Source of the DNA: Actinocorallia populi
GTDB taxonomy: Bacteria > Actinomycetota > Actinomycetes > Streptosporangiales > Streptosporangiaceae
NCBI RefSeq assembly: GCF_002995495.1
Contig: NZ_PVZV01000004.1
Coordinates: forward strand, 186,001 to 250,000
Direction of reading: 5' to 3'
DNA length: 64,000 bases
Part shown: one piece after another, positions 51,300-59,919 of the stretch
Layout of the letters: every line of letters begins with the position of its first letter
Numbering within the stretch: position 1 is the stretch's first letter
Program-made: the position numbers and the translations under genes
Notes under the pieces: model-generated
Seen by the model: the letters and a program-made list of their open reading frames with translations, nothing else
Databases searched by the model: none
Told to the model about the DNA's origin: nothing

Positions 51300-51740
51300 G
51301 TGACTGTCATCAGGCTGATGGACGTCCGGGACGATCCGCTCTCGGTGGACGAGGTCGTCGGCGCGGTCAAGGACCCCGGGGCCGGCGGCACCGCCTTCTT
51401 CGTCGGCTCGGTCCGCGACCACGACCGGGCCCAGGGCGAACCCGACGACAGGGACGTCGTCCGGCTCACCTACAGCGCCCACCCCACCGCCCTCGACCGG
51501 CTGCGCGAGGTCATGGAGAAGGTCGCCGCGGACTTCCCGGTGACCGCCCTGGCCGCCGTCCACCGGGTGGGGGAGCTGGAGATCGGCGACCTGGCCGTGG
51601 TGGTGGCCGCCGCCGCGCCGCACCGGGCCGAGGCGTTCGCCGCCTGCCGCCGCCTGATCGACGACCTCAAGCACCAAGTCCCGATCTGGAAGTACCAGGA
51701 GTTCGCCGACGGCGGCTCGGAGTGGGTCGGGGCCTGCTGA
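51300..51740 (+). CDS. moaE: Molybdopterin synthase catalytic subunit MoaE
   Basis: A 146-residue MoaE that, with thiocarboxylated MoaD, inserts sulfur into cyclic pyranopterin. Seen: GGTAFFVGSVRDHDR, LTYSAHPTALDRL, VHRVGELEIGD, and the active-site region LKHQVPIWKYQEFADG with both lysines. No moaD is next to it. It starts 15 bases after the epimerase stop but appears to have its own leaderless promoter. MoeZ at 19-20 kb could charge its partner. Confidence 0.92.
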   Translation: MTVIRLMDVRDDPLSVDEVVGAVKDPGAGGTAFFVGSVRDHDRAQGEPDDRDVVRLTYSAHPTALDRLREVMEKVAADFPVTALAAVHRVGELEIGDLAVVVAAAAPHRAEAFAACRRLIDDLKHQVPIWKYQEFADGGSEWVGAC

Positions 51741-51749
51741 AACGGGCAA

Positions 51750-51755
51750 TAAGCT
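51750..51755 (+). promoter_or_regulatory. -10 box for a leaderless PDZ-Lon gene start
   Basis: TAAGCT ends seven bases before ATG 51763; nothing like a ribosome site lies between. Confidence 0.4.
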
Positions 51756-51762
51756 TGCCCGC

Positions 51763-52854
51763 ATGGTCAACCTGGAAAAGGGGAACGCTCGGCGCCCGCA
51801 CCGCAGGGCGCTGACGCTCGGGCTGGTCGCCGTCCTCGTACTGGCCCTGGCGGTGGCCGGAGCGGTCATGCCGGTGCCGTACGTGTCGCTGCGCCCGGGG
51901 CCGACCATGAACACCATCGGCGCCAACCCCGAGACCGACAAGCCGCTGATCGAGATCACCGGCGCGCAGACGCACCCGGCGAGCGGCCACCTCAACTTCA
52001 CCACCGTCGCCTACACCGGCGGCCCCAAGCGCCCGATCAGCCTGTTCACCGCGCTGCGCGACTGGCTGAACGGCGAGCGCGCGGTCGTCCCGCAGGAGAC
52101 GATCTTCCCCAAGGACGAGACGGTGGAGGAGGTCGAGGAGGAGAACACCTTCCTGATGGAGGACTCCCAGCAGACCTCCGTGGCCGCCGCGCTGATCCAG
52201 ATGGGCCAGAAGCCGACCACGGTCTCGGCCGTGCAGTCGGTCGAGAAGGGCCTGCCCGCCGACGGGGTGCTCCGGCCGGGAGACGAGATCCTCGCCGTCG
52301 CCGGGACGAAGGCCGACCGCACCTCCCGGGTCACCGGCGCGCTCAAGCAGTACAAGCCGGGGCAGTCCGTCGAGCTGACCATCCGCAGGGACGGCAAGGA
52401 GCAGCGGGTGTCCATGACCCTGGCGCCCGCCCCCGACGACGCGAACCGCGCCGTCATCGGCGTGGTCCTGCGCGACCGCTACGTCTTCCCGATCGACGTG
52501 AAGATCAGTGTGGGCGACATCGGCGGGCCCAGCGCCGGCCTGATGTTCTCGCTGGGCATCTACGACCTGCTCACCCCTGGCGACCTGACCGGCGGGAAGT
52601 TCGTCGCCGGCACCGGGACGATCACCCCCGAGGGCCAGGTCGGCGCGATCGGCGGCATCCAGCAGAAGATGCTCGGCGCGCGGAAGGCGGGAGCCACCGT
52701 CTTCCTCGTCCCGGCCGGCAACTGCGACGAGGCCGTCACCGCCGCCCCCGACGGGCTCCGCCTGGTCAAGGCCGAGACCCTGGACGGCGCCGTCAAGGCG
52801 CTGCAGTCGCTGCAGAGCGGGCAGGGCGCCGTCCCGGGGTGCTCGGCCTCCTGA
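51763..52854 (+). CDS. PDZ and Lon-type (S16) membrane-anchored protease
   Basis: A 363-residue YlbL-like protein: a basic N-terminus, one span (LGLVAVLVLALAVAGAVM), an outer segment, a PDZ domain (about 140-225, with GLPADGVLRPGDEILAVAG), and a Lon S16 catalytic domain with the dyad Ser257 (GGPSAG) and Lys302 (QQKMLGARKAG). The 45-residue spacing of the dyad fits Lon. It would cut proteins at the outer face of the membrane. It equals M. tuberculosis Rv3194c in position. Confidence 0.92.
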   Translation: MVNLEKGNARRPHRRALTLGLVAVLVLALAVAGAVMPVPYVSLRPGPTMNTIGANPETDKPLIEITGAQTHPASGHLNFTTVAYTGGPKRPISLFTALRDWLNGERAVVPQETIFPKDETVEEVEEENTFLMEDSQQTSVAAALIQMGQKPTTVSAVQSVEKGLPADGVLRPGDEILAVAGTKADRTSRVTGALKQYKPGQSVELTIRRDGKEQRVSMTLAPAPDDANRAVIGVVLRDRYVFPIDVKISVGDIGGPSAGLMFSLGIYDLLTPGDLTGGKFVAGTGTITPEGQVGAIGGIQQKMLGARKAGATVFLVPAGNCDEAVTAAPDGLRLVKAETLDGAVKALQSLQSGQGAVPGCSAS

Positions 52855-52866
52855 GGCGGACGCCGC

Positions 52867-53358
52867 TCACTCGTCCGGCAGGAGGGTCTGGGCCAGCGCC
52901 TCGGCGAGGTCGGGCACCAGATCCTCCGCCGACAGCAGCTCGTCCTCATGGCGGCGGATGCGCAGCACCGCGTGCCGCGTGCCGTCCCGCAGCACGCCCA
53001 CCACGATCTTCAGCTCCTCGTGCAGCGGGTGGGCGCTGGCCCAGGCGACGGCGTCGCCCTCGGCGGGGATCTGCTCCTCCACCTCCGGCGGCAGGGTGAT
53101 CCGCACCATCGCCAGGGCGCAACCGGCGACGCTCTCGGGCCAGACGATGCCCGGCAGCAGCGCGCCGATATCCTCATCGGGCAACTCGCCCTGGTCGACC
53201 GCGGTGAGCCCGGCGCCGGCCTCCAGACCAAGCTCGTCCGCAAGTTCCGGCTGGACCCTCAGCAGTTCCGACGTCTCCACCAGAGCGAACAGCTGCGGGG
53301 GACCGTCCCAGCCGGTCTGCTGCTCGATGCTCTTCACGGTCTCTTCCAGTGCGGTCAT
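52867..53358 (-). CDS. PPA1309 family protein
   Basis: A 163-residue actinobacterial protein of unknown function. Family marks are LFALVETSELL, DIGALLPGIVWPESVAGCAL, and HPLHEELKIVVGVLRDGTRH. It is acidic with no span. It lies between the PDZ-Lon and UPF0182 genes on the opposite strand, a placement often seen in actinobacteria. Confidence 0.88.
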   Translation of the reverse strand: MTALEETVKSIEQQTGWDGPPQLFALVETSELLRVQPELADELGLEAGAGLTAVDQGELPDEDIGALLPGIVWPESVAGCALAMVRITLPPEVEEQIPAEGDAVAWASAHPLHEELKIVVGVLRDGTRHAVLRIRRHEDELLSAEDLVPDLAEALAQTLLPDE

Positions 53359-53464
53359 GCCGTTATTGTTTCGCCGCCCGACAGGTGATCCGGTCGGGAA
53401 CTGTGGAAGTTGTGGATAAGTTGCCTAGTAGAGCCGACAGGAACTTGAGAATCGGAGAGAAGCG

Positions 53465-56386
53465 TTGAGCTTCCGAAATCCGGCCCCGGGACGGCGTCTC
53501 CCCGGCCGTGGCCCCAGACTCCTGGCGCCCGTACTGATCACGCTTGCGGTGCTGGTAGGACTGTTCTTCGTCTTCGCGGGCGTGTGGACGGACCTGCTGT
53601 GGTACCGGTCGCTCGGTGACGGGTTCTCCAAGGTCTTCACCACCCAACTGTGGACGAGGGCGCTGCTGTTCTTCAGCGGCGGCCTGCTGATGGCGCTGGC
53701 AGTCGGCGCCAACATCGTGATCGCCTACCGGCTGCGTCCGGCCTACCGGCCGGTCTCGGTGGAGCAGCAGGGCCTCGAGCGGTACCGCACCGCCGTCGAC
53801 CCGCACCGCAAGGCCGTCCTGTTCACCCTGCTCGGCGCGATCGGCCTGTTCAGCGGCCTGTCCGCGGCGGGCCAGGTCGGCACCTGGCTGGCGTTCATGA
53901 ACCGCACCCCCTTCGGGGAGAAGGACGCGCAGTTCGGGATGGACATCTCGTTCTTCGTGTTCGTCTACCCGTTCCTGCGGCTCATCCTCGGCTTCGCGTT
54001 CGTCATGGTCGTCCTGTCGCTCCTGACCGCGGTGGGCGTGCACTACCTGTACGGGGGCCTGCGGCTGCAGGGCCCCGGCGACAAGGCCAGCCCCTCCGCG
54101 CGCGCCCACCTCTCGGTGCTCGTCGGCCTGTTCGTGCTGCTCAAGGCCATCGCCTACTGGGTCGACCGGTGGGGCCTGGCCTACTCCGAACGCGGCAAGG
54201 TCACCGGCCCCGGCTACACCGACGTCACCGCGGTGCTGCCGGCCAAGACGATCCTGGCCGCGATCGCGCTGATCTGCGCGATCCTGTTCTTCGTCAACAT
54301 CTGGCGGCGCGGCATGATGCTGCCGGGCGTCGGGTTCGGCCTGCTCGTCCTGTCGGCGATCCTGCTGGGCGGCGTCTACCCGCTGCTGATCCAGCAGTTC
54401 CAGGTCAAGCCGAACGAGCTCGCCAAGGAGCGCACCTACATCCAGCGCAACATCGACGCGACGCGGCAGGCGTTCGGCGTCAAGGACGTGGCGGGGCAGA
54501 ACTACGCGCCCAACAAGCAGCCCGGCACCAAGGAGCTCGAGGAGTACTCCAAGACCCTCCCGAACGTGCGGCTGCTCGACCCGGAACTGCTGTCGCCCAC
54601 CTTCCGCCAGCAGCAGCAGCTCCAGGGCTTCTACGACTTCGCCAACCCGCTCGACATCGACCGCTACCCCGACGCCGACGGCGAGCCGCAGGACACCCTG
54701 GTGGCGGTCCGCGAGCTGACCGGCCCGCCGGAGAACGCCTCCGGCTGGGTCAACGAGCACCTGACCTACACCCACGGCTACGGCTTCGTCTCGGCCAAGG
54801 GCAACCAGGTCGACCCCGAGAGCAAGGGGCCGATCTACCAGTCCTACGGCATGCCGCAGGACTGCTCCGACAAGCTCCCCGACGGCTCCTGCCGGCTGAA
54901 GATCGACAAGCCGCAGGTCTACTTCGGCGAGCAGTCCCCGCAGTACTCCATCGTCGGCAACCAGAAGGAACTCGACTACCCGCCGAACCAGCAGACGACC
55001 TACACCGGCATCGGCGGAGTCAAGATGGACTCCTTCGTCAACCGGGTCGCCTACGCGCTGAAGTTCCAGGACCGCAACATCCTGCTGTCCAGCGAGATCA
55101 ACGCCAAGTCCCGCATCCTCTACGACCGCTCGCCGCGCGAGCGGGTGCAGAAGGCCGCGCCGTGGCTGACCGTGGACGGCAACGCCTACCCGGTCGTCGC
55201 CGGAGGGCGCATCGTCTGGATGGTCGACGCCTACACCACCTCCGCCGGCTACCCGTACTCCGAGCGGGTCAACCTGCAGGACCTCACCCGCGACAGCAAC
55301 ACCGAGCGGCCGTCCGTCGGCGCGCAGCGCCGTGACGACATCAACTACATCCGCAACTCGGTGAAGGCCACCGTCGACGCCTACGACGGCACCGTCACGC
55401 TCTACGCCTGGGACGAGAAGGACCCGGTCCTCAAGACCTGGCAGAAGGCGTTCCCCGGCACCGTCAAGAGCAAGGCCGAGCTCAAGAGCGCGATGGACGG
55501 GCAGATCTACTCCCACATCCGCTACCCCGAGGACATCTTCAAGGTCCAGCGGGGCGTGCTGTCGAAGTACCACGTGACGGACCCGAGCGGCTTCTACAGC
55601 GGCCAGGACTACTGGCAGGTGCCGACCGACCCGACCGAGAAGGGCGTCACGGAGCCCCCGTACTTCCTGACCATCCAGATGCCGGGCAAGGAGAACGCGG
55701 CCGAGGCAGAATCGCCGAACTTCGCGCTCACCTCGACGTACGTGGCCCGCAACGGCAACAACCTCACCGGCTACCTGTCGGCCAACAGCGATCCGAGCTC
55801 GGACACCTTCGGCGAGCTGAGACTGCTCCAGGTGCCACGCGAAGTCGCCATCTCGGGACCCACCCAGATCCAGAACGACTTCAAGGGCAACGAGCAGGCG
55901 GCGCCCATCCTCAACCGGCCCCAGGGCAGCACCACGGAGGTCGTCTACGGCAACCTCCTGACCCTGCCCTTCGCCGGTGGATTCATGTACGTCCAGCCCG
56001 TCTACCAGCAGGCCGCCACCGGAGCCCAGTACCCCGTCCTCGGCTGGGTGCTCGTCTCCTTCGGCGACCAGATCGGGTTCGCCACCACCTTCGAGGACGC
56101 CCTCCAGCAGATCCTCAAACCCGGCACGGACGTCCCCGAACAGGAGGGCGGCGAACAGCCGCAGGACGGTGAAGGCGGCGAGCAGCCGTCCACGCCGCCG
56201 AACATCCAGCAGGCCATCGACGACGTCAAGCAGGCGTTCGGCGAGGCACAGGAGGCCCTGAAGTCCGGCGACCTGCAGAAGTACGCCGACGCCCAGGACA
56301 AGCTGGAGACCGCCATCAACAAGCTGGTCGAACTGCAGAAGCAGGCGCCCGCGAACACCCCGAGCAACCCGAGCACGGGCAACTGA
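53465..56386 (+). CDS. UPF0182 family membrane protein
   Basis: A 973-residue protein with seven predicted spans in the first 320 residues and a large outer region. Marks of the family: LLWYRSLGDGFSKVF after the first span, RTYIQRNIDATRQAFGV, and FANPLDIDRYPDADG. The C-terminus is Glu/Gln/Pro-rich with a helical segment. Function is unknown; M. tuberculosis Rv3193c is the counterpart. The TTG start follows GAGAGAAGC at fair spacing. Confidence 0.92.
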   Translation: MSFRNPAPGRRLPGRGPRLLAPVLITLAVLVGLFFVFAGVWTDLLWYRSLGDGFSKVFTTQLWTRALLFFSGGLLMALAVGANIVIAYRLRPAYRPVSVEQQGLERYRTAVDPHRKAVLFTLLGAIGLFSGLSAAGQVGTWLAFMNRTPFGEKDAQFGMDISFFVFVYPFLRLILGFAFVMVVLSLLTAVGVHYLYGGLRLQGPGDKASPSARAHLSVLVGLFVLLKAIAYWVDRWGLAYSERGKVTGPGYTDVTAVLPAKTILAAIALICAILFFVNIWRRGMMLPGVGFGLLVLSAILLGGVYPLLIQQFQVKPNELAKERTYIQRNIDATRQAFGVKDVAGQNYAPNKQPGTKELEEYSKTLPNVRLLDPELLSPTFRQQQQLQGFYDFANPLDIDRYPDADGEPQDTLVAVRELTGPPENASGWVNEHLTYTHGYGFVSAKGNQVDPESKGPIYQSYGMPQDCSDKLPDGSCRLKIDKPQVYFGEQSPQYSIVGNQKELDYPPNQQTTYTGIGGVKMDSFVNRVAYALKFQDRNILLSSEINAKSRILYDRSPRERVQKAAPWLTVDGNAYPVVAGGRIVWMVDAYTTSAGYPYSERVNLQDLTRDSNTERPSVGAQRRDDINYIRNSVKATVDAYDGTVTLYAWDEKDPVLKTWQKAFPGTVKSKAELKSAMDGQIYSHIRYPEDIFKVQRGVLSKYHVTDPSGFYSGQDYWQVPTDPTEKGVTEPPYFLTIQMPGKENAAEAESPNFALTSTYVARNGNNLTGYLSANSDPSSDTFGELRLLQVPREVAISGPTQIQNDFKGNEQAAPILNRPQGSTTEVVYGNLLTLPFAGGFMYVQPVYQQAATGAQYPVLGWVLVSFGDQIGFATTFEDALQQILKPGTDVPEQEGGEQPQDGEGGEQPSTPPNIQQAIDDVKQAFGEAQEALKSGDLQKYADAQDKLETAINKLVELQKQAPANTPSNPSTGN

Positions 56387-56387
56387 T

Positions 56388-56416
56388 TTGCCCAACCCCG
56401 CTCCATCCCGTAGTCT
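56388..56416 (+). promoter_or_regulatory. Promoter of initiator tRNA copy 1
   Basis: TTGCCC, 17 bases, TAGTCT (56411-56416), 13 bases before the mature tRNA. The boxes overlap the UPF0182 stop region and differ from those of copies 2 and 3. Confidence 0.6.
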
Positions 56417-56429
56417 TGAGACACAACGA

Positions 56430-56503
56430 CGCGGGGTGGAGCAGTTCGGTAGCTCGCTGGGCTCATAACCCAGAGGTCGCAGGTTCAAATCCTGTCCCCG
56501 CTA
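56430..56503 (+). tRNA. Initiator tRNA-Met (CAT), copy 1
   Basis: A 74-base cloverleaf without encoded CCA. Initiator marks: a C1-U72 mismatch at the end of the acceptor stem and three consecutive G-C pairs in the anticodon stem (GGG/CCC) around CTCATAA. TTCAAAT is the T-loop. The copies at 63469 and 63791 are identical. Confidence 0.96.
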
Positions 56504-56510
56504 CGAGACT

Positions 56511-56567
56511 GAGGCCCCCGTGGTCGCGAACCTTTGGTTCGCTTCCGCGGGGGTCTCTTCGCTTTTT
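56511..56567 (+). terminator. Terminator of tRNA copy 1
   Basis: GAGGCCCCCG pairs with CGGGGGTCTC around an inner GCGAACC/GGTTCGC stem, followed by TTTTT. Confidence 0.7.
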
Positions 56568-56746
56568 CCGGGGGGCGACCCCCGGAGCCCCCGATGTGGG
56601 GGCAGGCCCCCACGCCCCCTCCTGTGGTGCCGCTTTCTCGTGGTGCTGTGGAAGGGGGCTTTGTCTTGCGCTCGTTCTCTGTCTGGGTGCTGCCTTTGTG
56701 GTCGGGGGGAGGGGGCTGGGGGTCTGGGGCCTGGGGGGTCTGGGGG

Positions 56747-57898
56747 TTAGGGGGTGGTGAGGGTGTGTCTTAGGTGGGTGATGGTTTTTTGGTTCAGGTT
56801 CAGGGTGTTGTGGAGGTAGTGGTTGAAGGAGCCGTATTCGGTGTTGATGCCTTCGAAGAAGGCGTTCAGGTAGTCGGGGTGTTGTTCCAGGAGGGGGCGG
56901 ACCAGGTCGCTGTCGATGCCTTTGCTCTCCAGGAGGGCGTAGGTCCTCTGGTGGGAGGCGGCCAGGTGGGTGTTGGAGAGGGTGAAGTCGTCGGTGATGG
57001 TCTGGTGGGGGACGCGGAGGAGGGTGAGGATGACGGCGGACATCACGCCGGTGCGGTCCTTGCCCGAGGTGCAGTTGTAGACGAGGGGGGTCTGGGTCTC
57101 GTCGGCGAGGCGGAGGAGGACGTCTCGGAAGCCGGCTTGGACCTCCTTGCTGGACGCCAGGCCGCGGTAGCTGTCGAGGACGATCTGCCTTGCCTTGCCG
57201 TTGCCGAGCATCTCCTCCAGGACGCTGGCGTCGCCTGAGGCCAGTGCTGCGGTGAGGGCTGCGGCCAGGGCGTTGCCGCTTTCGTCGAGCAGGGGGATGG
57301 CGACGGTCTTGACTCCTTCGGGGAGTCGGTTGGGGCCGGATTTGGCGATCTCGGCGGGGCCGCGGAAGTCGACCGAGGTGGTGACGCCGAGGGAGGTCAG
57401 GTGGGCCTTGTCGGTTTCGGTGGCTTCGGAGAGGTCGTCGCTGCGGTAGATCAGGCCCCAGCGGATCGTGCGGTTGTCTTTGGTGGGGTAGCCGCCGAGG
57501 TCGCGGGTGTTGTGGGGGCCGTCCAGGGCGATCTGGCGGGTGGCGGTGATGGGGCCGCGGGCGTTCGCCGAACGTTTGGGGGCGATCTCGAAGTACCAGC
57601 GTCGGCCGGGTTCCAGGTTCGGGACGTCGGTGCCGGAGGATGTGGTCTGGGCGACCAGGTGGCCTGAGCGTGAGGGGTCGCGGGAGTCGGTGGAGGCGTA
57701 GACGTAGGTCTTGCCGGGTTTGCGGGCGGTCCAGGTGAGGTTGTGGGTGCCGTCCGCCGTTCGGGTGACGGTGACCTGCGTGATCCGGGGGCCGTTGTTC
57801 GGGTGGGCGGAGGCGGCGGGTTGGACGGCGCCGAACGCGATGATCGCGCCCAGGGCGGTGAAGCCCGCGCGGCGCGGGACGGACGTGGGGGGATTCAA
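56747..57898 (-). CDS. Secreted tyrosine-protein phosphatase-like protein
   Basis: A 383-residue protein with an N-terminal signal peptide (ALGAIIAFGAVQPAASA, cleavage likely before HPN). Residues about 40-110 look like a fibronectin-type or Ig-like domain; the rest is a PtpB-like phosphatase: GPHNTRDLGGYPT, YRSDDLSE, and the P-loop YNCTSGKDRTGV with Cys276 and Arg282. TTG 57898 follows AAGGGAG at good spacing; the ATG at 57955 would put a long polar stretch before the signal. The gene lies in the tRNA-flanked segment and its coding strand is notably C-rich and G-poor. Confidence 0.85.
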   Translation of the reverse strand: MNPPTSVPRRAGFTALGAIIAFGAVQPAASAHPNNGPRITQVTVTRTADGTHNLTWTARKPGKTYVYASTDSRDPSRSGHLVAQTTSSGTDVPNLEPGRRWYFEIAPKRSANARGPITATRQIALDGPHNTRDLGGYPTKDNRTIRWGLIYRSDDLSEATETDKAHLTSLGVTTSVDFRGPAEIAKSGPNRLPEGVKTVAIPLLDESGNALAAALTAALASGDASVLEEMLGNGKARQIVLDSYRGLASSKEVQAGFRDVLLRLADETQTPLVYNCTSGKDRTGVMSAVILTLLRVPHQTITDDFTLSNTHLAASHQRTYALLESKGIDSDLVRPLLEQHPDYLNAFFEGINTEYGSFNHYLHNTLNLNQKTITHLRHTLTTP

Positions 57899-58075
57899 AG
57901 GGGGCTCCCTTCTTGCATCGGGTTGATCACCCGATGAGCCCCGACAGGCTCGCAAGGCATGACGTAAGTCACATTCGAGGTCCCGCTGATTGGGACGTCT
58001 CGAAATCAGAATTCGTCATGGCCGTTTTACGGTCCGTGTCGGTGGCCTGCGGAAGTTCGCCCCCGGGGCGCGGGG

Positions 58076-59746
58076 TCAGGGGATCTGCGCGGCGATCTCG
58101 TGGGTGAGGGCCACCAGGTCGGGAGGGAGCCGGTCGAGGCGGGAGTCCAGGTCGTCGCGGAAGTGGTGGCGCTCCACCCGGGGGGCGGGCAGGGAGGTGG
58201 GCATCCAGGCCGAATGGATCATGAAGGGGACGGTCCTGCCGGGGGGCGGGGCCAGGACGGCGACGGGGCCGCGGGAGACGGCGGCGGCGTCGAAGAGCTC
58301 CAGGCGGAAGCGGTCGTCGTTGTGGACGAGGACCAGCAGGTGGCCGTGGTGGCCGCCGGGCGAGGACCCGGCGTAGCGGGAGCGGCCCGCGGCGTTCAGG
58401 GGGCCTCTGGGGACGAAGCAGGGGGAGGTGGGGTAGTCGTCCAGGGCGAAGGTCCACTCGCTCAGCGGCCGCAGGGACTCGCGGTCCAGTGACGTGAGGA
58501 CCGCGGGGGTCTCCTCACGGGGGAACAGGCCGGGGTCCACGCGGTCTCCGTAGTTGCGCAGGGCCCGCTGGTTGACGGCCTCGGGGTGGAAGCCCAGGTG
58601 GATCAGATGGTGGCGGGTGGGGGCGAGCTGCCCCTCGAAGGACCAGTCGACGGCGGAGAGCTCGGCCTGCCAGTAGCGCTCCGGATCGCGGAGGCGGGCG
58701 CGTTCGGTGATCTTCCCGGTGCCCGGGTCGAAGCGCAGCAGGGTGGTCAGCGCGGGGGACATGCCGTGGCAGTACATGCCGCGCAGGGCAGGGTCGACGG
58801 GGCGGCCGTGGGCGTCCAGGTCGTCCTCGCGCAGGTACATGCCGATGTCGACGCCCTCGGAGTGCTCCATGACGACCTCCACGCCGTCGGAGTCGTCGTA
58901 CCTGGCGTAGAAGTGGTTGACCTCGGGGGCCAGCCGGAACTCGGTGCAGGGGACGCTCCGCGCGCCGGGGACGAGGTCGTCCTTGCGGATCAGCAGGACC
59001 GGGCCGTCGGGGTTGTTGGCGACGGTGCGGTCGGCTCCGAAGACCTCCTGGACGTCGACCTTGTAGGCGGTGTCGGCCAGCACCAGCCAGTCGCGGGTCT
59101 GGGTGATGGTGTGGGTGGCCTGGGGCAGGACGGCGCCCTCCACCTCCCAGCGCCGGACGCGCCCGCCCGTGCCGTCGTAGCGGACCACCGAGACGGCGCC
59201 GGTGAGCACGTCGCGGCTGACGGTCCACATGCAGCCGCGCTCGGGGTCGATCACCGGGTGGGCGGTGGTGGAGACCAGCGGCAGGACGGGCTGGTCCAGG
59301 GCGGGCCTCCAGTCGTCGCGGTGGCCGACCTCGGCGACGAAGCCCAGGGTCACCGGGTCCACCTCCACCGGGCGGCCGGCGTCCCAGGTGGCGAACAGGC
59401 GGTCGCCCCAGGGCAGCGGCGCGGTGTTGGCGGCGTTGACCGAGCCCCACGGGGAGTTCGTGCCGACCGGGCCGGGGGTGAACAGGTCGGGACGCGCGCG
59501 GCGCAGCCGGACCGACGGGGTGTCGATCACCCGGGGCCGCCAGGCGAAACGCCCGTGCCCGTCGGGGCTCAGGTCCAGCCGGACCATGATGCCGTCGCCG
59601 AAGAAGGCGTGCAGCGGGCGGGTGCGCTGGTCGGAGGTGCTCACCAGGAGGTGGCCGCCGATGTCGTCGGGCCAGCGGCCCGCCACGACGGTCAGCTCCA
59701 GGTCCTGGGGGTCGTCCTTGCTGAGGATCGAACGGGGGATCGGCAT
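58076..59746 (-). CDS. Carotenoid oxygenase family protein
   Basis: A 556-residue non-heme iron dioxygenase of the RPE65/carotenoid-cleavage family. It begins near the family sequence LELTVVAGRWPDDIGGHLL. Candidate iron histidines are in VSTTAHPVID, ATHTITQTRD, VVMEHSEGVD and PFMIHSAWMPT, which is the four-His pattern of the propeller. The substrate (carotenoid, apocarotenoid or stilbene-like) is unknown; no carotenoid synthesis genes are near. ATG 59746 is favoured because the family N-terminus follows directly. Confidence 0.85.
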   Translation of the reverse strand: MPIPRSILSKDDPQDLELTVVAGRWPDDIGGHLLVSTSDQRTRPLHAFFGDGIMVRLDLSPDGHGRFAWRPRVIDTPSVRLRRARPDLFTPGPVGTNSPWGSVNAANTAPLPWGDRLFATWDAGRPVEVDPVTLGFVAEVGHRDDWRPALDQPVLPLVSTTAHPVIDPERGCMWTVSRDVLTGAVSVVRYDGTGGRVRRWEVEGAVLPQATHTITQTRDWLVLADTAYKVDVQEVFGADRTVANNPDGPVLLIRKDDLVPGARSVPCTEFRLAPEVNHFYARYDDSDGVEVVMEHSEGVDIGMYLREDDLDAHGRPVDPALRGMYCHGMSPALTTLLRFDPGTGKITERARLRDPERYWQAELSAVDWSFEGQLAPTRHHLIHLGFHPEAVNQRALRNYGDRVDPGLFPREETPAVLTSLDRESLRPLSEWTFALDDYPTSPCFVPRGPLNAAGRSRYAGSSPGGHHGHLLVLVHNDDRFRLELFDAAAVSRGPVAVLAPPPGRTVPFMIHSAWMPTSLPAPRVERHHFRDDLDSRLDRLPPDLVALTHEIAAQIP

Positions 59747-59919
59747 GCCGCCAATCAAACGTGCGGGTGCCGGAGCGTCAAGGCTTCTGAGGACATTCGT
59801 CGTCAGAATCATCGGGACATCCGCTCGGGCGACGGCCGCTTTGCCGGTACGGCCGCGCGCAGATGGGTATTTCCCGTTCAGCGCGCCCCAACGGACGGGA
59901 AAGAAGATCTGAGGTCGAC

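Larger units (their letters stand above)
56417..56659 (+). repeat. Direct repeat A (tRNA plus 3' flank), first copy
   Basis: The tRNA and about 155 bases of its 3' flank recur with few changes at 63456-63698, 7039 bases away. The flank is unusual: long runs of C and G (GGGGGGCGACCCCCGG, GTGGGGGCAGGCCCCCAC) that form several hairpins. Nothing coding is seen from 56504 to 56746. Confidence 0.85.

Noticed and set aside
56504-56746. Small plus-strand frames in the C/G-rich flank after tRNA copy 1
   Set aside because: They translate to Gly/Pro-rich sequence, recur only because the DNA is repeated, and overlap terminators.
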